Shown: piece by piece, positions 39,601 to 50,500 of the stretch
Layout: every line of letters begins with the position of its first letter
Position numbering within the stretch: the first letter of the stretch is position 1
Origin: Symbiodinium natans
Lineage: Eukaryota; Sar; Dinophyceae; Suessiales; Symbiodiniaceae
DNA length: 60,000 nt
Reading direction: 5' to 3'
Assembly (NCBI GenBank): GCA_905221605.1
Contig: CAJNDS010002068.1
Coordinates: 151,001 to 211,000 of the forward strand
Notes under the pieces: generated by a model
Told to the model about the DNA's origin: nothing
Seen by the model: the letters and a program-made list of their open reading frames with translations, nothing else
Database searches by the model: none
Made by a program: the position numbers and the translations under genes

Positions 39601-42600
39601 GGGCGGGGTACCCCAGGCGGGGTACTGCACCGGCACTGGAGGTGCAGCTCACGCTCAACACAACTCTTTAGGCTTGCACAGGAAGTCCAAGCGATGGTGT
39701 TAATCGCTGTCGGGTGATTTCTGGCTCCAGGCACCCTCGAGAAGGGTGGGTACGGCCTAAGCAGGCCTGGGTGGGAATTTAGGGTTTCGGGTTTAGGGTT
39801 TAGGGTTTAGGGTTTGGGTTTGGGGTTTAGGGTTTAGGGTTTAGGGTTTAGGGTTTAGGGTTTAGGGTTTAGGGTTTAGGGTTTAGGGTTTATAGAAATT
39901 GTATAGGGTTCAGGTCCAAAGTTTTGACCGAAAGTTTCGACCGAAAGTTTTGAGCGAGTTTTTTGTTTTGCTTTGTGGGGGGGCTTCGGGGGAGCTTCTT
40001 CGGGGGAGGGGGGTTTTGGGGGGGTTTTGGGGGGGTTTTGGAGGGGTTTTGGGTGGGGTTTTGGGGGGTTTTGGGGTTTTGGGGGGGGGTTTTGGGGGGT
40101 TTTGGGGGGGGGGGGGTTTGGCGGGTTTGGGGGGGTTTGGGGTGGTTTTGGGGGGTTTTGGAGGGTTTTGGGGTTTGGGGGGTTTGGTTTGGGGGGTTTT
40201 TTTTTTTTTTTTTTTGGGGTTTGGGGTTGAGGGGGGGTTGGAGGGGGTTTGGGGGGTTTTGGGGGGGTTTTGGGGGGGTGGGGGTTTTGGGGGGGGTTTT
40301 GGGTGTTTTGGGGGTTTTCGGAGCCCAGTGGGTTTGACGTGTAGCCTAAGTTGGCCCCAAGGGTTTAAGTAAATTGAGCATTTGGTCTCCCAGGCGCTGT
40401 GAATGAATTCACTAAACCCTGTATGTCAGCTGTTTAGACAAATATCTTGAAAATTCAGAATGATACCACATACAATTTCTATTTATTTTGTCTTGAGGGT
40501 TTAGGGTTTAGGGTTTAGGGTTTAGGGTTTAGGGTTTAGGGTTTAGGGTTTAGGGTTTAGGGTTTAGGGTGTCTCGCCGCGCAGCGGCAGTAAGTACCAT
40601 GTGTAAATGGCGCCCCTACACACCCAGGGGGTGTGGCACGCGAAGGCATCTGTTTTCAATGTAATCCAACAATTTCATTGGTGCTGGGTTCTTTCTCCCC
40701 ACCCGCTGTGAGCTTTCACAGGCCACCACCCAAAGCACTGCCTTTTGGGGTTTAGGGCTGTCGCCCTCAATTCCCACCATTGCTTTCCCACAAAGGTGTG
40801 GTGAAGGTAGCGGGGCGGGGCTCAGGTGAGGGAGAACAGGAGGGGTCAGAAGTCCAGGAGGGTAGGCCAAAAAAGGGGCGGGGGGAGGTTGAAAGGGTCA
40901 GGGGGCCAGGGGGGTCAGGGGGCCAGGCAGGGTAAAACAAGGTTTTGGCGGTTTTTGGCTTCTCATGGGGACTCTAGACTTCAGGACTTTCGGGCCAACG
41001 ACCAGAGGGTCCGGGGAAGGTTCCTAGGGGGGCCCCCCTGGCCGAGGTCGTTCGGAGTACTCCTGTGTTGTGTGGGCATGGGCGCCACCTTGGTGGCCTA
41101 GTGGCGAGGCGAGCCCTAGGGGCTCTCTATTCGACCATTCTCCAATGGCTCCACCCATTGTCCATCCAGTAAAGGTGTCCGTCACTGCCGGGTATCTTCT
41201 GGGTCCAGGCACCTTGTAAAGGGTGGGTACGGCCTAAGCAGGCCGGGTGGGAATTTAGGGTTTAGGGTTTAGGTTTAGGGTTTAGGGTTTAGGGTTTAGG
41301 GTTTAGGGTTTAGGGTTTAGGGTTTAGGGTTTAGGGTTTAGGGTTTAGGGTTTAGGGTTTGTGATTTAGGGTTTAGGGTTTAGGGTTTAGACCCTGGCCT
41401 GGAACTGCTGACCTTCGGCCTTCGACTTGGCCAAGCGCTCCGAGCCTGTCGGTTGTCTAGAGGGTTTAGGGTTTAGAGTTTAGGGTTTGGGGTTTAGGGC
41501 GCTGTAATCCCCATGATCAACCCTTTCAGGGCCCTTTTCGGGGGTTGTAGGGTAGAATGGCCCATGCTGGTCGAGGGGGCTGTGAAGCTGAAAGGTTGGC
41601 GCCGGACCACGAAGGTCTCAGGACCGATTGAAGGTTGCTGAGGGGCGCCCCGAGATCTCTGTTTGTCTTCACCTTGCGAATTGAGAGTTCCTTCTTGTTG
41701 GGATGTTCCCCCTTATACTAACAGTCCTTAATAGGGATCATAATACTAAACCCTAAACCCTAAACCCTAAACCCTAAACCCTAAACCCTAAACCCTAAAC
41801 CCTAAACCCTAAACCCTAAACCCTAAACCCTAAACCCTAAACCCTAAACCCTAAACCCTGTACTAGAATCCCGGAGCAAGGACTGAGTTTGTTTGGGGGG
41901 GGGGGGGGAACATCCCAAGATCCTTCCGTCCTGTAGAGCCGGGGTTGACGGCCCTCGCGTGCCGCGCACATGCCACACCCGCATCGTCGATTGTCGTGAG
42001 CTGCTCCCAACCGTTAGGGTTTAGGGTTTAGGGTTTGGGGTTTAGGTTTAGGTTTAGGGTTTAGGGTTTAGGGTTTAGGGTTTAGGGTTTAGGGTTGAGG
42101 GTTTAGGGTTTAGGAAACTGCGGCGGATCTGGCTACCTGCTGTTCATGCCAGTACCCAAGCGAGTTGGCATCGGTGCTCAGGGCGTAGGCGAGTGTTTTG
42201 AGCTCTCCCACAAAGCGCTAAGGGAAACACTTCGGAGATGAATTCTGGTGACTGGTGTGCGTCAGTGTCTCTCGTATACTTTACATAGCGCCCTAAACCC
42301 TAAACCCTAAACCCTAAACCCTAAACCCTAAACCCCAAACCCTGTTTCAGGCTTGGAAGGGTTTCGTGGGAGAGTCGCTCTTCTCTCCTGTGGGATCGCC
42401 TGCCAAATCCACGAAGCTCAGGTGCGTTGGCCCGCCTGCACAAGGCTTTTCGTCATGAGGACGCCAAGCGCAAGACCAAGTGTTAGCAAAAAACGGAAGT
42501 AGTTCATGACAGTTCGTGCACTCAACCGGCAAAGGACACCAATCGTCACAATCGTGAAGCCAACAAGATTCAGGGAAGCTACGAAAACCGCTGAGCAACC

Positions 42601-45600
42601 ACTTCAGCTCTCAGAAGAAGCCGGGGGCTAACTTTCTGCATCTGAGCATGGAGCGCTAACACGGGCCAAACTCTGTTGAAGCATGGACAGAGCTGCTTCA
42701 AGAAGCTTGCTCTGTTAGCAGTCACCAAGTACGGGTTAACTTCATCGAACTAAGTACGCAGGATTTTGGATAGCCACAGACCCATGATGCAGGCTCTGGA
42801 GATTGGGCAGCAAAGCTTTGTCGTAGGCTTGCCACTCCCTGGATGTCTGCCCGACTGTTCATCGCGGATGCTGCAGCTGCAGCGTTTCTCAAAACTCCCG
42901 TTTAGGGTTTAGGGTTTAGGGTTTAGGGTTTAGGGAAACCTTCCAGCAAGATTACCAAAATAGGCCTTCTGCTGACGGAAAGGGCAGCTGCACGGTGAAT
43001 ACCGTGTGCGAGCGTGACGACCGCACGTTGGACTCCTGGCAGCTTGTTTGCAAGCTGCAAGGGCGCAGTCGAACTGAAGGATGGACGAAGAGCTTGTAAT
43101 CCCTCACCCGAATATTAACCCTCCCCCTACCCCTAAAACATATACCAAATTATAACTATAATGGGGGTCTCCAATATTCGGAGGGTAGGGGGTTCAGTAT
43201 GAGGGGGAAGGGGAATATTAGCTTGCCTACCGATGAGAACGGCATTCCAGGAGCCAAGAGATCGGCATGCGGGAAGCGAGCGACAACAACACGCAGCATT
43301 CATCACAATAACTCTTTTCAGTATGCCTCCTAAAGTAAAAGAAAAACATGGTCAGTCATCAGCTGCGTCGAACATTCGATTAAAATCCAGCTGAAAGAAA
43401 GTGACGGATGATTCTGGCCGCACAAGGCTACGATACAGGTGCATTCCAGGCATGGAAAGGCCAATGAGCGCAAGAGCGTCCGTCAGGGCTGTCGCCCGTC
43501 GTGCCAGGCCAGCATGCACGATGCGCGAAACATCGGACAAGTCCCTGACCTTAGCAAACGTGATTGGACCCTAAACCCGAAACCCGAAACCCGAAACCCT
43601 AAACCCTAATCCCCAGTGCCTTGGCTCCTTGAAACTGCCAGACAGCTTGTGCAAGACATCGATGCGAAGCCGACAGACTCTGAGCGCACGACTTTCAGCT
43701 GCGCCAGCCCCTGCCATGCATGTTCAACTAGACCCAGGAGTAACCCAGGAATGAAAAGGGTTTCCTTTTTGGTTTTTTTAGGGGGGTTTAAAACCCTAAA
43801 AAAAGAAAAAACGGGCCTACTCCCGGTCCTTGTCAACGCAAACAGGATGCAAGCCTCATGTCGCCCGCCAAGATTTGCCGACTAGCTAGACCTCTACTGA
43901 GAACCAGTATGCAAAAGTCGGAAAGGAACCCAGTGCACGCTTTGAAGTCCTCGAATGGGGTGGGTCAGCATGCCTAGATGCCTCTTGGGAAAAGTTTGCA
44001 GCGGTGTGAACGGATTCGCAAAATTTGACCCCAACAGATCCAACGGCTTCCCGAAATGCCGACGATTCAGGTCTAGACATTCAAAGGCACGTACCCCGTA
44101 TCCTTTCCATGACATGAACCCTGTGACAACGGGGCATTTGAACTACGAGGATGGGCTATTAAAGCCCTATAATCCCCATGATCGACCCTACAAAGGGCCC
44201 TTTTAAGGGGTTATAGGGCATCATAGCCATGGGCTGGTAGGGCGCTGCCTGGACGTGGATCGCGCCGTCCGGTGCCTCCCGCAACAGCAGACCGTGGCTG
44301 CCAGACTCGTCGGCAAGCGTGCCTCCCGTGGTCGAATCTCGGAGAGTAACATAGCCCAGGGCCCAGAGGGTCCATTTGTAGTACCATTATGGAATTCGGT
44401 ACCCAAACACCATACTAAACAGGGTTTTGGGGGTAAATACTTCCATAATAGTACTACAAATGGACCCTCTGGGTAGGGTCAGTTCTCTACAGTAGCTGTC
44501 GGTCAATGTCGAGATAGACTAGCTCAAGAGTCTTGGGACAGAGCGCCCAAAAAGGGACTTTAGCGTACAGAGCAACAGGCCATATTCAGATTCAGGCTCT
44601 CCCGATTTCAACAAAGCATTCTGCTACATTTGACCACCTTCGTTTTGTTGCGTCGCTCGGCCTTGCAAAGATCCATGAGTTCTGCAGTGGTCCGGATTGC
44701 ATGCTAGTCGTCGTGAGACTGTTGTCGTGAGACGGCTCACGAAAAAGAAACGAACTTTCACCAACATTGATCTCAGACAGCGATGCTGTGGAGCAATAAG
44801 TAACAAAAGGCGCATGCCATTCTTGGTTTAGGTTTGTTGTTTAAACGGATGGCTCTACCTACGACCTACTGCTTTTGGGAAAGCAGTTGATGATACTGAG
44901 TCCTCTGGCATCCCTTGGTTGGTGCCATCCCTCATGTGCGCCCACCCCAGAAGGCCTGGGAGCCGGCCCACCCCAGAAACCGTCACGGACATGGCTAGTT
45001 TAGGGTTTAGGGTTTAGGGCTTAGGGTTTAGGGTGAGAAAACTAGGCAGTGAGTCTGAGTCCAGAGTGCTACCATGCATGTAGAGGTAGAGTGGTCATCT
45101 GCCATGGTCCGAGAGCTGAAAGGTGGAAGGTGTGAAAAGAGAAATCTATGCGGGTTTGTGACAACGAGGGGCAGAATAAGGGCCCCAATAGGGCAGGGAT
45201 TGTTTTGAGGCTTCTGCCCCAAGATGTTGGGCCAGTGGGTTTTAAGAAAAACTGCCTCGGTTTTAGGATTTACCCCCCCCTTGTTACCCCCCTCCCCCAC
45301 CCCCCGCTAAGCCCCCCCTCCATGCCTCTCCCCCCCCCCTGCCCCCCCCCCCCTCCCCCGCTACCGTGCCTTGCGTGGCAAAGCGCTTGAGCCTGGGCCG
45401 CCTCATTACCGGCTCTCCTGCCACCAGCTCGAGGTTTGAGGATCACAGGGTGTAAGGTTTAGGGTTTAGGGTTTAGGGTTTAGGGTTTAGGGTTCAGGGT
45501 TCAGGGTTTGGGGTTCATGGTTTAGCGTTTACTCATAGGGTTTTTGGGGTTGCAGATTGTTCCAGACGCCATCCTGGGCTACCCCAGGGGTGTCCGGGAC

Positions 45601-47481
45601 AACAGCGCTTTAAGTTCATTCCATGAGCCTTGAAAGGACAGGCTGGCTTTGAGAACGAAAGGTAGCAGAAGCAAGCGGCCTGCATTGCCTACCACTGATC
45701 TGGCCAGAAGTCCCAAATCACTCAGGTCCGGTGTCCAAAGAAACCTGCGAAGAGGAACCTGCCATGAAGTGCTCCCCTGGAAAGCGCGTTGCAGAGGCGC
45801 ATGGCACTTGGAGAGTTTCATCTCATCTAGGACTAAGAGTACTGACCTGCACACCACAAACACTCGCTTCCTCCATCATCTTTGGCAAGGCCACCGCTCC
45901 TGAGTGGATGAGGTTGCAAGTTGCAGGCAGCCCTGGGTGAAAAATGTGCCGCTCTTGGCAGCCCAGTAGCCATCTATTACAATAAGAGCACCCATTAAAG
46001 GGAACCCACAACCAAAAGGAAAGTAAAGGGTAAAGGGTACCACTGGGCTACCAGTGACGCTTGCACAGCTTGGACCAGAGATCTGCTTGCTTCAAAGGTT
46101 CGAAGATCGACGGGGTGTTGACGCGTCAGCTACCTGCGCACGTTGCGCGAGCGGCTAGGCGCCAAGGCCAAATCTTGATACTTTTGTATTTTGATGCATC
46201 CCAAGACTCCACACCCTATCCAAACCCAACCGTTCCTAACAAAAGACTCATCTGACTCGTTACCAAGAACTAAGGGGCAGAGGTCACCCGACATTTTTCA
46301 AACTCGGTGTCTGGGAAGTGCCCGGCTCCCCGCTGGAACTACGAGAGAGATGCCTCGCCTCGAAGAGCCAGTCACGTTTGGGGGTTCAATGTCAGAAAAC
46401 AAGGCAATTAAATTCAAAAAGTTTGGCATGTTCTGCAATCTAGGCAGCACCCAGCCCAAGTAAGTGTTCTGCAGATTTTTTGGTACAGGCGACCCATTAC
46501 CATCCCCGTCGTTTTCAGACATTCGCACGTATGCAACACTGACCTATGCCTGGCGCGCTTCAATCGGCAAATGCCACAAGCGCCCACCTGGTCCTCTGCC
46601 TCCGCAGAAAAGCCGAGATCCCGTACCTCTCCACCGAGAGAACCAAGAAGCTTTGATCGGGAGAACTAAGACTCCTAAACTAGGACCTGGGGGTAAGTCA
46701 GGGGCACGTCCAGTTGGCAGGGGCTTGCAACCGGCTGCTGAGCCAATGGTTCTCAACACAGCTTTCTCAACGGTGCTTTCCTCTCCCACTTTCTGCAGCT
46801 AGCATGGCTTTATGTCGATCAGTGGTCGGTTTGGCAGAACACCGCTACAGCATGCCACCGCACAGCTGCACCTGGTCCATGTACACTTCCAAGAAGCTGA
46901 CCTTCGAACACTCTCTGCTGATAGGGAAAGCTGCACTTTTGTCTGCCGACGTCGATTTCTGTCACTTTTCGCAGCTACAAAGCCGAGCCACGGTGATGCC
47001 ATCGAGCTCACTCCCATCCTTGGCTGCCTTCTGAGCCTGAGCAGACCAGAAAATATTCCTGCAGATGATCCTCTTAAACCCAACCAGGGGAAAATACAAA
47101 ATATCCCAAGGGCCTACCGAGAGAAACTTCTTGCAGTCATCTGGGGGGGTGCCTGGGATCATGGCACGAAGTGAAGGCACCCTTGGATGCCATTCAAGGC
47201 GCTCACAACGACAGGGCTCTCTGCAGAAGGTAATCCGCAGGAACATCCCTTGTGGACTCTGGCACTTGCGGCAACTAGGGTTTAGGGTTTAGGGTTTAGG
47301 GTTTAGGGTTTAGGGTTTACGGTTTAGGGTTTAGGGTTTAGGGTGCTGTAATCCCCATGCTTAGGTCCACTAGGGCTTCGGTTCAGAGTTCAAGGTTTGG
47401 GGTTTAGCGCCTCTCTTGGTTCCCTACTTTGACTTCCTTCTTTCTCTCTTTCCAGAGACAAAGATCAAAACAAAAGGGACA

Positions 47482-47516
<35 letters not shown>

Positions 47517-50500
47517 GCGTCCTAAGCCCTAAGTACTAAGCCCTTCAGTTTAAACCCGGGCATGCCTTAAACCCTCAGGCCTATAATTCATGGCGGTGCC
47601 TCTGCCGTGCGGTGTACGGTGTACACCACTGCGCTACCCGGGTCCCCGCCCGATTCGGGTTGTAGAACCTTAAGCCCGAAACCTTAAATAAACAGTCAAC
47701 TCTAAACCCTAAACCCTATACCTTAAAACCTCCAAAAGCCTTAAAACTTTTGTCCAGATCCCAAGAAGGCCCCTGCATGCCCCCGTTTTGGCTGAGCGAG
47801 AAATTTAGGCTTTTTCTGGTTTGTAAGGGGGTTTAGTTCCCCTCTTCGTTCATTACTTGGTTTCTTTTTTCTCTCTCCTTCCAGAGACAAAGATCAAGAA
47901 CAAACGGGACAAACACACGCATACTCGTGTCCTAAGCTCTAAGGCCTAAACTCTTCTGTTTAAACTTTAAACCAGGGCAAGTGAAACCTTAAACAAGCTA
48001 AGCAGTAGTCCTGAACCCGAAAACCTCCTAAAAGCCTTACACTTTGGTCCAAATCCAAAGGGAGGCACCCACAAGGCCGCACTTTTGACTGAGCAGCCCA
48101 GTAGGGTTAAACTTTAAACCTTTTTTGGGTCTATAAGTCCCTACAAAAGGCAAGATTAAGTTTTGCTGGGTGCTCGGTACCTGAGTTGGAGCCCAAGTTC
48201 GGACCGGAAAAATGTATATCCACCCCCTGAAAAGAGGCTAGAGTTGTTTCTGGTTTTAAGGCTGAGGTTTTACGGTTTCAGATTTGGGTTTGGGGCGTTT
48301 GGCGGGTTCAGGGTTTAGGGTTGCTGTCTAAGGTTTTCGTTTTGGGTTTAGGGTTAAGGTCTGGGATTTGTCAGGTTTAGGTTTAAGGCTTAGGGCTTAG
48401 CTATTGTGATTTTCTAGAAGTTTCCCTCTTCTTCCAGAGACCAAGACCAAAATGCCCACTGAAAATGTCTATCCAGGCCCCTTTTTGCACGAAAATCCAT
48501 GTCGGTTTCCTGGGTGGACGAGTTGTTTGCACAGGTGTACCGCATGTTGTTGTTCGTTTCCCAACCGCGGTACCTCGGCTATCCCTGGAGTGCCTTCCCA
48601 AGAATTTTAGTGGAATGCCCGCAGAATCCTGCAGAGTATGCCTGGAGTGCCCTCACCCAAAAAAAATCAGGCAGAGAATCCCGCCCGCACAGAGAGTCCT
48701 ACAACAAATCTCACAAGAGTGACCACCCCAAAAAATCTTGCAGAGACTTCCGCAGGGTATCCCTGGAGTCTCAGAGAATCCTGCCGAGAATCCCGCAAGC
48801 AACCCTGGAGTGCTCACGAGAGAAGCGTTCATGCGGAGTACCCGCCCGCAGAGAATCCCGATTCTCTGGGAGGCCCTCAGGGATTCTCCAGGTCTGTGGG
48901 TAGGCACTCCACGTAAGGGGGGTCAAGCCTTGAAAAGAAACTCCTGAAGATCACCGGATCTCGATAAGCCTTATAGAATAAAAACACCGCGGGGGTGGTA
49001 ACCCGGGTTCGCCCCCCCACGGTGTTTTTTCTGTGTCTCCTGGCCGTGGAATGGGCCCAACCCTCCGAAAAACACCGCGGCCTCCAGCAGAAAGGTCACC
49101 ACCCCCGCGGTGTTTTAGGTTAAGGGGGTGGTGATGGGTTTAGGGGCCCCGGCACATCCATGCAGCAGCCGTTCCATGGCTCGCGGAAGCAGGCCCCTCT
49201 CTACCGGGTCATCGTCCTGCCATCAGTCGGCAAACAAGGGACCCAAAGGACCCAAAGCACAAAGCAAGCCATCCGAAAGGTCCGAGATTCAAGGCTCATG
49301 CGGCAAGCCGCCCTACCGAATGGCAAACTTCATGGCAACAGGGTGCTTTGAGCGAAGGGTTTCCCGTTTAAGGATCAAGGAATGCAAGGTATGCCCGCTT
49401 CGCTTCTGGACTCAGGGCTCAAGAACTAGCCTTGTAGCAGTACAGCATAGCATATCGCCCCTCCTCGCCGAATATCGAGTAGGTCTTGCCAGAGCCAGTC
49501 TGGCCGTAGGCGATGATGCAGCCACTACCTGCTCATGCTAGCTCTGCTACGTCCGATGTCCGTCACTTTTTTTATAGGTCTTCCTGCAAGAACCTCAACA
49601 CCGTTTGCGACACCTTGTCTAGGCCTAGGCACCTAGCGCAGACGTGTGGCCGTGTGGCTACCTAAAAGCTGAAAACCTACAGAAGGTTTGGCAACCAGGC
49701 AGCGGAACATGTGACCTGTTCCATAATTAGGACGCTCCCAGGATCTCTAAACTAGCTAGTAAAGCTTTGCTACATCGGTCTTGCTGCCGGGGTTCGTCCC
49801 TGAAGGGCGCCGTCCTTGGTCTGAGTCAGAGCAACTAGGCTGCAGCAAGCAGCAGAAGAGCAGAGAGGCCCGCGACATGCATCGATCATGCTGCAAAGAT
49901 TCACATTAAATATGCACAATGTGATACATCTACATACATACATACATACATACATGCATGCATACATACATAGATATGTATATGCGCGTATGTACACGTG
50001 TGGCTAACTGACTAACATGTACGTGTGTATATATGTATACATGTATATATATATATATGTATATAATTATATATATATATGTATATATCCATATATGCAA
50101 TTGTGTGTATATGCATATGCCGCATCGAAGCTGCAAAAGGCCCATACTCAAGCAAAGTCTTTCAAGTCAGGCTTCTACTGCCTGGCCGGCCACGGGCATG
50201 AAGAGCTGCTCCTGTGAGGTCTCTTCGCTGAAGACACTGCTGAACTCGAAGCTGTGCCTGAGCCACAGCACTGACTTTGCTCTTGTGTCGGGGTCTCCTC
50301 TAGGACGCGACTGAATCGTAACCCCAGTTCTCAATTCCGAGGGAGTTGGGGGGACATGGCAACCATTGGCTCAATGACTTTCTCCGCCACGTGTCTGTGC
50401 CAATGGGCAACTTGCAAGCGTGCTGAAGCCATGTTGGGTTTAGGGTTTAGGTCGTCTACGTGGTCTTGTTGACCTGCCGCAATACTCTGGCAAGCGTCTC

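Noticed and set aside
39095-40372. Glycine/proline/tryptophan-rich frames of 80-180 codons
   Set aside because: Produced by G-runs and GGGGTTTT tracts; no complexity outside the repeats.
41954-42240. Two protein-like minus frames (QLTTIDDAGVACARHAR; ELKTLAYALSTDANSLGYW) with good borders
   Set aside because: They fall between two kinesin-2 exons that join in phase without them (VDLA|G and SERLAKSK), so they are probably chance frames or nested fragments. They show how easily this GC-rich DNA mimics exons.
47575-47655. tRNA-like A-box (TAGCGCAGTGG, minus strand)
   Set aside because: No cloverleaf can be folded around it and no proper GGTTCGANTCC B-box is at the right distance.
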